Of a DNA stretch of 16,533 bases, positions 1 to 5,630 are shown piece after piece. A program made the translations under genes and the position numbers. The notes under the pieces are model-generated. The model saw nothing but the letters and a program-made list of their open reading frames with translations, did not search any database and was not told the DNA's origin. Every line of letters begins with the position of its first letter. Position 1 is the stretch's first letter. The stretch is from Thiomicrospira sp. UBA5634 (lineage in GTDB: Bacteria > Pseudomonadota > Gammaproteobacteria > Thiomicrospirales > Thiomicrospiraceae): positions 1 through 16,533 of the forward strand of contig DIJW01000115.1 in assembly GCA_002421475.1 (NCBI GenBank), written 5' to 3'.

Positions 1-396
1 AACACGAATACTGACGAGTTGATCTTGATCATAACGTTCAGCAGTAGAGGGTGTGCGATTGATTAGGGCAGTAAGTTCGCGTTTGGCTCGATTGGCAGCA
101 TAACTTTCTAGGGCTTGGCCTCCGGCGTACATTAAAGCGATGACCGCGGCAGTTAAGTGTTCGCCTAACAATAATGCGCCGGTGATAGCCAGCGCCGCAA
201 TCAAATCAACGCCAAAATCGCCTTTACGTAAACTTTTAACGATTTCGAACAGCAAAATAGTTAACACTAAACCGCTAGCGAGCATCCAGCTGAATTGGGC
301 GGTTTGAGGGTTGATGAAATCCAGGTAGAGGCTTAGGCCGAACAGGGTTAAGAGGAGCGTTGTGATTAACAATGCGTAATGGGCAATGTTTTGCAT
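1..396 (-). CDS. Heavy-metal translocating P-type ATPase (P1B), N-terminal part, cut by window edge
   Basis: This is the first 132 codons of an inner-membrane metal-exporting ATPase that runs off the left edge. It begins MQNIAHYALL and shows two hydrophobic hairpins (about residues 5-30 and 36-52). These are followed by the block DLIAALAITGALLLGEHL (about 64-81) and AVIALMYAGGQALESYAANR (about 84-103), then a hydrophilic stretch that would enter the actuator domain. In P1B ATPases this region is the helix pairs before the actuator domain; the CPx motif, DKTGT phosphorylation site and nucleotide domain would lie outside the window. No N-terminal CxxC metal-binding domain precedes the first helix. 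ATG at 394-396 is the only Met start before an in-frame stop about 12 codons upstream. The ribosome site is weak. The metal (Zn, Cd, Cu or Co) cannot be told from this part. Family call is confident, substrate is not. Confidence 0.82.
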   Translation of the reverse strand, partial: MQNIAHYALLITTLLLTLFGLSLYLDFINPQTAQFSWMLASGLVLTILLFEIVKSLRKGDFGVDLIAALAITGALLLGEHLTAAVIALMYAGGQALESYAANRAKRELTALINRTPSTAERYDQDQLVSIRV

Positions 397-555
397 GTGT
401 TTTAATGCTCGCGCTTGGGTTTTTGATTGAGTTTAATATGCATTTTAGGCGTTGATTTGATGATTGAGGAAATAAATATAATCACCATTAACGCAAAGTG
501 TTATGCGTGAACGGCTATTACTTAGCGTGAAACAAATAATAACCGCGATTAAGCG

Positions 556-1233
556 TTAGCCGGTTTTTAGCTGTTTAAGATAGACTTTTTCGGTGCCGAG
601 TAACTCGCGTTCTTTTTCAATGCAAATATCCATTAGGCGCAATATAAAGTCGCTAAAAAGCGGACAGTTGAGGCTGTTTCGACGAATGGTTTCGCGAATG
701 TCACTGTAGGTGCCGTGCAGTCGGTCAAGTTCTACACCATATTGATGTAGTTTATTAAGGTTTAAATCCAGATAACGATCAAGTCGGGTTGGGCAACGGC
801 TAGCACGAACCCGTGACAAAATATTGTCGATAATTTCATGGTGGATATTTTGGAAACGCGGGTCACGAATGACTTTAAAAATTTCATGATGGCGGGTAGT
901 AACTTTGTAAAACTTACAGTCATCGGTGAAGTGTTGCAAAGCGATTTGATATTCGGACGGTATGCCATGAGAGTTGGAGGGTGAATACCAATGCAGTTGG
1001 CCATTGGCTACCACTTTTATCACACGTTTTTCGCCGAGTTTATGCAGCGCTTCAAGACTCTGGCGTTGTGACCAACGGTTTTCTTCTTGTAATGCGTGTT
1101 TGATATAAACCACTTGCCAATGATGACGTTTCATATCTTTTTGTCGATTGTAGTGCGTAATTAAATCGGCACGATCTATAAACTCAAGATAGTCTGTTCT
1201 GGGGTGGTTAAAAATGCGAAATATATGAATCAT
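556..1233 (-). CDS. Unrecognised 225-aa basic cytoplasmic protein
   Basis: I do not recognise this protein. It has no signal peptide or membrane segment. It is unusually rich in His, Arg and Tyr (for example RHHWQVVYIKHALQEE near residue 36 and TTRHHEIFKVIRDPRF near 112). The middle and C-terminal parts look alpha-helical with charged heptad-like stretches. No catalytic motif, metal-binding Cys pair or P-loop is visible; the short segment at about residues 55-85 (Ser-Leu-Glu-Ala-Leu ... Val-Ile-Lys-Val-Val) could be a small winged-helix-like fold, but this is speculation. The ATG at 1231-1233 is preceded by GGAG at an over-long spacing of about 13 nt. Flanking gaps of 159 bp and 137 bp are AT-rich. 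It sits on the same strand as its neighbours but is separated from both, so it is probably its own transcription unit. It is likely a real gene because the frame is long and intact. Confidence 0.65.
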   Translation of the reverse strand: MIHIFRIFNHPRTDYLEFIDRADLITHYNRQKDMKRHHWQVVYIKHALQEENRWSQRQSLEALHKLGEKRVIKVVANGQLHWYSPSNSHGIPSEYQIALQHFTDDCKFYKVTTRHHEIFKVIRDPRFQNIHHEIIDNILSRVRASRCPTRLDRYLDLNLNKLHQYGVELDRLHGTYSDIRETIRRNSLNCPLFSDFILRLMDICIEKERELLGTEKVYLKQLKTG

Positions 1234-1370
1234 GATAAATATAGCACTCCGGTAACTTTTAAGATCATAGACTTAATTTGTAGCGCAGTGCTAGCTAAAT
1301 ATTTTTATGAAAACATGGTTGGTATTTATACGGAACTATTTGTGTTTTTTGCAGAAAATAGTCAGAGGGT

Positions 1371-1973
1371 TTATTCAGGATAGGTTTTTCTTAAAATTTG
1401 AACAGCATGATTAAGTTGTTGAAATAGTTGAGTGTTGCCGCCGCGATCAGGATGGTGGCTGAAACTTAACCGGTGATAGTGTTGATTAATTTGTTGGCGA
1501 TTTAACGTTTGATCCAGTGGGAGCTCTAGGGTGATTTTGGCTTGCTCCAATTCAGGGTGATCAATTCTTGCGGGCATTTTTCGCCAAAAGTTGTCGAGTA
1601 GGTCAAGCACATCTTGAGTTTGTGTTTCACGATAGGCGGTGAAGTCGAGATAATAACGTCTTAGTGGATCATCCTGGCAAGGGTGACTGTGGGTGGCGTT
1701 AGTAAAATCACGGTTAAAACCGATATTCATGCAGCTGATATTTAATTTCCCTAGCCCTTGTTGCTGCCAAATGTCTTGTTGGCGATAGAGTAGATGAAAC
1801 AACATAAAGTGTGCTTGGAACAAGGCTAGCGGTTCTAGGCTTGGAGCAAATTCGGTATAACCCAGGTTGTCGAGTTGTTTGAGCAAGGCATGCTCACTTA
1901 TGCCATTGATGTTTTGTTGCAAAATCGTTAATAAATCGGCAATTAACGTGTCTGGAAATTGGGGTTCAAACAT
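1371..1973 (-). CDS. DnaJ-related protein with C-terminal J domain
   Basis: This 200-aa protein has an N-terminal region typical of the gammaproteobacterial DnaJ-related family (starting MFEPQFPDTLIADLLTILQQ) and a short J domain at the C terminus. The J domain carries the diagnostic His-Pro-Asp at residues 174-176 in HHPDRGG, with helices II (about 160-172) and III (about 180-196) around it. HPD is the motif that stimulates Hsp70 (DnaK) ATPase activity, so the protein is probably a specialised co-chaperone. There is no Gly/Phe region or zinc domain of canonical DnaJ. Its ATG at 1971-1973 lies inside the end of ogt, giving a 31-nt overlap on the same strand and probable translational coupling. 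Which client it serves is unknown. Confidence 0.85.
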   Translation of the reverse strand: MFEPQFPDTLIADLLTILQQNINGISEHALLKQLDNLGYTEFAPSLEPLALFQAHFMLFHLLYRQQDIWQQQGLGKLNISCMNIGFNRDFTNATHSHPCQDDPLRRYYLDFTAYRETQTQDVLDLLDNFWRKMPARIDHPELEQAKITLELPLDQTLNRQQINQHYHRLSFSHHPDRGGNTQLFQQLNHAVQILRKTYPE

Positions 1974-2440
1974 AGTTGCTGTTCTGTGTTAAGTAATTGC
2001 TCTTTTAGCTCAATACCCCAGCCAAATCCGCCAAGTTCACCATTACGACGAATGACACGGTGGCAAGGAATAAACCAACCAATCGGGTTTTTGCCGATGG
2101 CGTTGGCGACCGCACGTACTGCTTTGGGGCGGCCAATCGTATCGGCAATGGTTTGATAATCGCAGGTTTTGCCATATGGAATGTGTTGTAAAGCGCGCCA
2201 AACCTGCTGCTGGAAAGGCGTGCCATTGGGTGTTAAAGGTAGCGGGGCGGGTCGATTTTTACCAATCGCATCGGTTATAGCGTTAATTAAAGTTTGCTCT
2301 GCTTCGTTCAGCAGTGGTGTGAAAGGCAGGTTGAGCGGTGCAAAACTGCATTGGCGTAAACCTTGGTTATCAATCACAAGGTAAACCTCACCAAAAGGAG
2401 TGGGGTGTTGAACATAAATGACGGGGTGTGAATTTTGCAT
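1943..2440 (-). CDS. ogt: Methylated-DNA--[protein]-cysteine S-methyltransferase
   Basis: This is a 165-aa suicide repair protein that transfers the alkyl group from O6-methylguanine (and O4-methylthymine) in DNA to its own cysteine. The acceptor is Cys126 in IPCHRV. The DNA-binding helix-turn-helix is seen at about residues 92-118 (YQTIADTIGRPKAVRAVANA), with the base-flipping Arg in RAVANA, followed by NPIGWFIPCHRV and GELGGFGWG. The N-terminal ribonuclease-H-like domain is short, as in Ogt proteins rather than the Ada C-terminal domain, and there is no Ada N-terminal AraC part. The ATG at 2438-2440 lacks a clear Shine-Dalgarno. It is transcribed divergently from nadD across a 145-bp gap and overlaps the DnaJ-related gene downstream. 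Confidence 0.95.
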   Translation of the reverse strand: MQNSHPVIYVQHPTPFGEVYLVIDNQGLRQCSFAPLNLPFTPLLNEAEQTLINAITDAIGKNRPAPLPLTPNGTPFQQQVWRALQHIPYGKTCDYQTIADTIGRPKAVRAVANAIGKNPIGWFIPCHRVIRRNGELGGFGWGIELKEQLLNTEQQLCLNPNFQTR

Positions 2441-2509
2441 AAGGCTAGTTTAAAACAAGCCTTGGTTGAGTGCAAAAACACGTCATCACGTCATGGCTTA
2501 ATTTCACGG

Positions 2510-2515
2510 TATAAT
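2510..2515 (+). promoter_or_regulatory. Putative -10 element of the nadD promoter
   Basis: A perfect TATAAT lies 70 nt before the nadD start. No good -35 hexamer is found at 16-18 nt spacing. Instead that position is occupied by a direct repeat of ACGTCAT (2480-2486 and 2488-2494). This may mean that the promoter depends on a bound protein, or only that it is weak. Confidence 0.5.
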
Positions 2516-2585
2516 GGCGCAACTTAGTCACATAACTGCTTTAGCCGTTTGGTCTTTTTAGTGTTAATCCTTTGAGAAAGCTGAT

Positions 2586-3242
2586 TTGTCTTTAACTTAT
2601 GTCTCACAATCTTGCCAGCGTATTGGTGTTTACGGCGGCACATTTGATCCGATTCATTATGGCCACTTACGTCCGGCTTTAGATGTGTTGTGTCAGTTGA
2701 AACTGGATCAGGTTCGATTTATTCCTTGTTATCAACCCGTTCATCGATCGGCACCGCAAGTATCGTCAGCTCAGCGTTGTCAGATGATTGAGTTGGCAAT
2801 AGCCAATCAATTGGCATTTGTATTGGATAAACGTGAGATTGAACGACAAGGTCCATCTTATATGGTCGATACCTTGCAGAGTTTACAAGCCGATTTTCCA
2901 CGAGCAGGCCTGGTGTTGATGATGGGAACGGATGCGTTTGCCAAGTTTCTTCAATGGCATAATTGGCAGCAAATTCTGCAATTGGCGAACGTGGCGGTGA
3001 TGCATCGCCCAGGTGAGCCGTTGCCAAATCATGGCGAACTGGCAGCGTTGTTACAACAGCGGTTAGTGTCCGAGTTAACGGCGGATGCCGGTCAAATTGT
3101 TGAAGTTGAAGTTACACAACTTGATTTAAGCGCAACGCGATTACGTGATTTGCTCAAACACAATCAACCGATTGATTATTTAATGCCTGATGCGGTGATT
3201 AACTATATTAAAACCCATCAACTTTACCAAGAAGGAATCTGA
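2586..3242 (+). CDS. nadD: Nicotinate-nucleotide adenylyltransferase
   Basis: NadD joins nicotinate mononucleotide and ATP to give deamido-NAD, the adenylation step of NAD synthesis in the cytoplasm. The 218-aa product has the nucleotidyltransferase signature GGTFDPIHYGHL (residues 17-28) with the His-x-x-His-like ATP site. It also has MGTDAFAKFLQWHNW (about 113-127) and the second nucleotide motif SATRLR (182-187) near the C terminus. The start is TTG at 2586, preceded by GAGAAAG at 2574-2580; no ATG gives the complete N terminus. It is the first gene of nadD-rsfS-rlmH, and the stop abuts the rsfS ATG. One copy of the CAGGCCTG palindrome lies in the gene at 2905-2912, encoding Ala-Gly-Leu-Val. 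Confidence 0.95.
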   Translation: MSLTYVSQSCQRIGVYGGTFDPIHYGHLRPALDVLCQLKLDQVRFIPCYQPVHRSAPQVSSAQRCQMIELAIANQLAFVLDKREIERQGPSYMVDTLQSLQADFPRAGLVLMMGTDAFAKFLQWHNWQQILQLANVAVMHRPGEPLPNHGELAALLQQRLVSELTADAGQIVEVEVTQLDLSATRLRDLLKHNQPIDYLMPDAVINYIKTHQLYQEGI

Positions 3243-3593
3243 ATGGACGTTAAAGTCGCTGAAAAACTTGCTGTTGCTGCCCTAGAAGAGGGTAAAGCTC
3301 GTGACATCCAAGTGATTGATGTTGAAGGGGTGTCCAACTTTACCGATCGCATGATTGTCGCCACCGGCACCTCTACTACCCATGTTCGTTCATTGGGTAG
3401 TATGGTGGATCAGGCGTTTAAGGAAGCCGGAGAAGCCAGTATGGGCGTTGAAACAGGGCCCGAGCCGGATTGGGTTTTGGTTGATCATGGTAATGTTATT
3501 GTGCATGTGATGACTGAAAAAGCGCGTGCTTATTATGCGATTGAAAAATTATGGCGCATGAAAGAAGAGGCTGAGTCCGGTACTCAAAGTTAA
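3243..3593 (+). CDS. rsfS: Ribosomal silencing factor RsfS
   Basis: RsfS (YbeB/Iojap family) binds ribosomal protein L14 (uL14) on the 50S subunit and blocks subunit joining when nutrients are low. The 116-aa length and the core residues match the family: DIQVIDVEGVSNFTDRMIVA (about 20-39), GTSTTHVRSL (about 41-50) and WVLVDHGNVIVHVMTEKARA (about 77-96). Its ATG starts directly after the nadD TGA, with GAAGGAA at 3231-3237 as ribosome site, so the two are cotranscribed and probably coupled. rlmH follows after 14 nt, the usual arrangement. Confidence 0.96.
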   Translation: MDVKVAEKLAVAALEEGKARDIQVIDVEGVSNFTDRMIVATGTSTTHVRSLGSMVDQAFKEAGEASMGVETGPEPDWVLVDHGNVIVHVMTEKARAYYAIEKLWRMKEEAESGTQS

Positions 3594-3607
3594 GCGGGTT
3601 TTGCTTC

Positions 3608-4078
3608 ATGCAGATTCATTTTATTGTGGTCGGACAAAAAATGCCGAAGTGGGTGCAGGACGGTTATGCGGAATATGCTAAACGCCTGCCTAAATCTTGC
3701 GCGTTAAACTTGATCGAATTGCCAATGGCGCAGCGTGGTAAAACCAGTTCCGTTGAGCAAAATAAACAAGAAGAAGCTAAACGGATTATGGCCGCGATTC
3801 CTAAAGGGGCGCGTTTGATTGTGCTGGATGAACACGGTCAACAACCCACTACGTTACAGTTATCAAAAAAGCTGGAAGATTGGTTAAGCGGCGGCCAAGA
3901 TGTTGCATTGATTGTTGGTGGTCCGGATGGTTTAGATGCGAGTTTAATTAACCAAGCCGATTGGACTTGGAGTTTGTCGAAACTGACTTTACCTCATCCT
4001 TTGGTACGTGTGCTGATCGCCGAACAACTTTATCGCGCATGGTCGGTATTGCAAAATCATCCCTATTATCGCGAGTAA
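3608..4078 (+). CDS. rlmH: 23S rRNA (pseudouridine1915-N3)-methyltransferase
   Basis: RlmH methylates pseudouridine 1915 in helix 69 of 23S rRNA on assembled 70S ribosomes. The 156-aa SPOUT-fold protein is near the family length of about 155. Visible motifs are RLIVLDEHGQQ (about 68-78), the SAM-binding loop VALIVGGPDGLD (about 98-109), LSKLTLPHPLVRVLIAEQLY (about 122-141) and the C-terminal tail NHPYYRE. Most homologues I know end HPYHRE, so the usual His in the tail is Tyr154 here. It closes the nadD-rsfS-rlmH unit and converges on the DUF2789 gene with only 7 nt between the two stop codons and no visible terminator hairpin. Confidence 0.96.
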   Translation: MQIHFIVVGQKMPKWVQDGYAEYAKRLPKSCALNLIELPMAQRGKTSSVEQNKQEEAKRIMAAIPKGARLIVLDEHGQQPTTLQLSKKLEDWLSGGQDVALIVGGPDGLDASLINQADWTWSLSKLTLPHPLVRVLIAEQLYRAWSVLQNHPYYRE

Positions 4079-4085
4079 GGGGGGG

Positions 4086-4316
4086 TCAGTCACGCAATAA
4101 CGCATCCAGATGATCGACAACATCAACCCAGTCGGCATCCGTTTCCCAGCTTTCACGAATAAATTGTGCTTGTGCCGGCGTCCAAAATGGTGCCTTATCC
4201 AGCGTGATATTTTCGTTTAGTCGATGCTGTTGAATAAAACGTTGAATGGCATTTTTATCGTTGGCTAATCCCAGTTGATTAAACAGGGTTTCAAGATTGT
4301 GTTTTGAAGTATCCAT
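4086..4316 (-). CDS. DUF2789 family protein
   Basis: This 76-aa protein of unknown function matches the DUF2789 family. It begins MDTSKHNLETLFNQLGLAND, continues with PFWTPAQAQFIRESWETDADW (about residues 43-63) and ends in a helix VVDHLDALLRD. It is small, acidic, helical and cytoplasmic, with no catalytic motif. The ATG at 4314-4316 has an excellent ribosome site (AGGAG, 7-nt spacing) and its own promoter at 4345-4372. It is divergent from rpsT and convergent with rlmH. Confidence 0.88.
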   Translation of the reverse strand: MDTSKHNLETLFNQLGLANDKNAIQRFIQQHRLNENITLDKAPFWTPAQAQFIRESWETDADWVDVVDHLDALLRD

Positions 4317-4344
4317 GTTGTTTCTCCTGTGTTGATTTGTTTCA

Positions 4345-4372
4345 ATTATAGGCCGATGTAAGTGTCAGTAAA
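4345..4372 (-). promoter_or_regulatory. Putative sigma70 promoter of the DUF2789 gene
   Basis: Reading the minus strand, TATAAT lies at 4350-4345 with TTTACT as -35 at 4372-4367 and a 16-nt spacer. It is about 30 nt upstream of the ATG and divergent from the rpsT promoter. Confidence 0.6.
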
Positions 4373-4388
4373 ATAGTTGTTTTTTACC

Positions 4389-4416
4389 TTGACGTAATTG
4401 TTAAACAGGGTATAAT
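4389..4416 (+). promoter_or_regulatory. Strong sigma70 promoter of rpsT
   Basis: TTGACG (4389-4394), a 16-nt spacer and a perfect TATAAT (4411-4416) form a near-consensus sigma70 promoter. Transcription would start near 4423, leaving a leader of about 100 nt before the rpsT GTG codon. Confidence 0.85.
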
Positions 4417-4455
4417 TTTGCAATCCTTTCAAACCCTATGGTAATGCACTGGCTG

Positions 4456-4489
4456 AGTTGTGAATCTGACAACTTGTAAAACCCAGATT
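4456..4489 (+). promoter_or_regulatory. Candidate H-type pseudoknot in the rpsT leader
   Basis: AGTTGT (4456-4461) can pair with ACAACT (4469-4474). The loop sequence AATCTG (4463-4468) can pair with CAGATT (4484-4489). The geometry is that of a compact H-type pseudoknot: two 6-bp stems, a 1-nt first loop and a 9-nt A-rich last loop (4475-4483). It lies about 35 nt before the rpsT start. Autogenous control of S20 is known in enterobacteria, and pseudoknots serve that role for other ribosomal proteins. The function here is inference. Confidence 0.4.
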
Positions 4490-4524
4490 ACTTTAGTTTT
4501 TTTACAGAATTTTTGGAGAATATT

Positions 4525-4788
4525 GTGGCAAACACAGCACAAGCCTTAAAACGCGCGAAACAAGCCGAGAAACGTCGTCAGTTAAACGCGTCACAGCGTT
4601 CAGCCATGCGTACTGCCGTTAAGAAAGTTTTAACTGCAATTCAGTCTGGCGATAAAGCCGCGGCTACTGAAATGTTCCGTGCAGCACAATCAAAGTTAGA
4701 CGGTATGGCGCGTAAAGGCATTATTGAAAAAAATAAAGCTTCACGTTCAACTAGCCGTATCAACGCACGCATCAAGGCAATGGCTTAA
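4525..4788 (+). CDS. rpsT: 30S ribosomal protein S20
   Basis: S20 (bS20) is a primary binding protein of the 16S rRNA 5' domain and helix 44. The 87-aa product starts MANTAQALKRAKQAEKRRQL, has NASQRSAMRTAVKKV (about residues 25-39) and ends SRINARIKAMA; it is very basic and all-helical, as expected. The start is GTG at 4525, chosen because it gives the standard MAN... N terminus and has GGAG at 4515-4518. An in-frame TTG at 4513 overlaps that ribosome site and would add four residues. It is monocistronic: near-consensus promoter upstream and a strong terminator after it. Confidence 0.97.
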   Translation: MANTAQALKRAKQAEKRRQLNASQRSAMRTAVKKVLTAIQSGDKAAATEMFRAAQSKLDGMARKGIIEKNKASRSTSRINARIKAMA

Positions 4789-4808
4789 TCGCTAATTGTT
4801 AGTGTGTT

Positions 4809-4830
4809 ATTTTCTCTAACCGGAGAAAAT
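4809..4830 (+). other. 8-bp hairpin just after rpsT
   Basis: ATTTTCTC (4809-4816) and GAGAAAAT (4823-4830) are perfect inverted repeats around a 6-nt loop, 20 nt after the rpsT stop. No T-run follows directly, so it is not a terminator by itself. It may protect the 3' end or act together with the next hairpin. Confidence 0.45.
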
Positions 4831-4834
4831 ATTT

Positions 4835-4877
4835 AAAAAGCAGTGTGATAAGTTTATGACTTTCACGCTGCTTTTTT
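4835..4877 (+). terminator. Factor-independent terminator of rpsT
   Basis: GCAGTGTGA (4840-4848) pairs with TCACGCTGC (4863-4871), with one G-U pair and a 14-nt loop, followed by TTTTTT. The A-run before the stem and the T-run after it extend the pairing and would make it work in both directions. Confidence 0.88.
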
Positions 4878-4916
4878 GTTTCTGCCATTCTGTCAGCCAG
4901 TTTGTTGAGTGTGGCA

Positions 4917-4925
4917 TGGTATGAT
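4917..4925 (+). promoter_or_regulatory. Putative extended -10 promoter of the retropepsin-like gene
   Basis: TGGTATGAT is an extended -10 element (TG-n-TATGAT). Transcription would start near 4932, about 20 nt before the ATG at 4953. It therefore argues against the longer reading frame that opens at 4902. Confidence 0.45.
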
Positions 4926-4952
4926 GCAAAAAATTTCACTGCTTGCTTATCT

Positions 4953-5480
4953 ATGAAACCAATCTTAGTTTTTTATCATCTGTTCAGCTGTTTTATGTTG
5001 TTGTGTTCGATTGCCGTGCAGGCCAATCAACCTGCTTGCTATCAGTTGCCAGGAAAGATTGTTATCGGAGCACTTGAACAGGTTCATTTAACGCCGCCGG
5101 ATATAACCATGGTAGCGCGAATTGATAGTGGTGCGCATACATCATCATTAGATGCGCGCGATATTGTTGTATTCCAGCGTGATGGTTTAGACTGGGTCCG
5201 TTTTGTGGTGATAGATCGTGAGACACAAAAAACGCATTCGTTGGAGCGTCCACTGATTAGGTGGGCACAAATCAAGCAAGCGTCCAGTAATCAGGTTCAA
5301 ACGCGTGCAGTCATAGATTTAGAGATACGTTTGGCCGGTAAAAAACAAACAGTCGAATTTAACTTGATCAATCGCTCACATCTGGCTCATCCGATTCTGG
5401 TGGGGCGAAATGTTTTACAACATGGTTATTTAATTGATGTCAGTCAAAAATTGACCATGCCTTTGCAAATAGCTGATTAG
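4953..5480 (+). CDS. Secreted retropepsin-like aspartic protease, RimB/Zn_protease family
   Basis: This 175-aa protein belongs to the family often labelled ATP-dependent zinc protease, whose fold and active site are those of retroviral-type aspartic proteases. The catalytic Asp-Ser-Gly is at residues 58-60 in ARIDSGAHTSSLDA. The typical strands follow: WVRFVVIDRE (about 81-90), SSNQVQTRAVIDLEI (about 111-125), VEFNLINRS (about 134-142) and HPILVGRNVL (about 146-155). Residues 1-24 are a signal peptide ending Val-Gln-Ala, so the protein is exported, unlike the cytoplasmic RimB that works with the ligase RimK. I chose ATG 4953 because it starts the signal peptide and follows the extended -10 element. 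No Shine-Dalgarno is seen. It sits between rpsT and murJ, which are neighbours in many relatives. The substrate is unknown. Confidence 0.8.
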   Translation: MKPILVFYHLFSCFMLLCSIAVQANQPACYQLPGKIVIGALEQVHLTPPDITMVARIDSGAHTSSLDARDIVVFQRDGLDWVRFVVIDRETQKTHSLERPLIRWAQIKQASSNQVQTRAVIDLEIRLAGKKQTVEFNLINRSHLAHPILVGRNVLQHGYLIDVSQKLTMPLQIAD

Positions 5481-5500
5481 AGCAAGGGTTGGAGTTTTCC

Positions 5501-5514
5501 TACCAGGCCTGGTA
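5501..5514. repeat. Copy of a dispersed CAGGCCTG palindrome, full form TACCAGGCCTGGTA
   Basis: This is a perfect 14-bp palindrome just upstream of the murJ promoter. The 8-bp core CAGGCCTG recurs at 2905, 5504, 7029, 7984, 8597, 11098, 11293, 11783, 13796 and 15727 (start positions). A near copy (TAGGCCTGGTG) is at 5905 and the bare AGGCCT at 12129. Three copies carry the full 12-bp ACCAGGCCTGGT (5502, 7027, 11781). It looks like a genome-wide DNA motif rather than a murJ operator, although a local role cannot be excluded. Confidence 0.8.
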
Positions 5515-5516
5515 GT

Positions 5517-5543
5517 TTGGTAGAATTCGCTTTAATTTATAAT
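5517..5543 (+). promoter_or_regulatory. Putative sigma70 promoter of murJ
   Basis: A perfect TATAAT at 5538-5543 follows TTGGTA at 5517-5522 with a short 15-nt spacer; TTTGGT one base earlier gives 16 nt. Transcription would begin near 5550 and give an 80-nt leader before murJ. Confidence 0.55.
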
Positions 5544-5576
5544 GTGGGTATCTTGAACTCCGGCAGAATTTTATTC

Positions 5577-5604
5577 GCGGTTAATCGAGCTGCCCATTAA
5601 CCGC
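5577..5604 (+). promoter_or_regulatory. Perfect 9-bp hairpin in the murJ leader
   Basis: GCGGTTAAT (5577-5585) and ATTAACCGC (5596-5604) are exact inverted repeats around a 10-nt loop CGAGCTGCCC. They are followed by ATTTTGT, and lie 27 nt before the murJ TTG codon. This could be a protein-binding site, a weak attenuator or an RNA-stability element; the sequence does not decide. Confidence 0.5.
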
Positions 5605-5630
5605 ATTTTGTAATCAACAGTGAACCTATT

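Noticed and set aside
397..555. Search for a promoter, small gene or RNA in the AT-rich gap
   Set aside because: Only short imperfect repeats (ACGCA/TGCGT at 491-508, CGGCTATTA/TAATAACCG at 512-545) and a plus-strand TATAAT with no gene after it were found; nothing supportable.
1335..1362. Inverted repeat ACTATTT/AAATAGT downstream of the DnaJ-related gene
   Set aside because: The stem is AT-rich with a 15-nt loop and on the minus strand no T-run follows it; too weak to call a terminator.
4902..4952. Longer start of the retropepsin-like protein
   Set aside because: It would overlap the extended -10 promoter and put 17 extra residues before a clean signal peptide.
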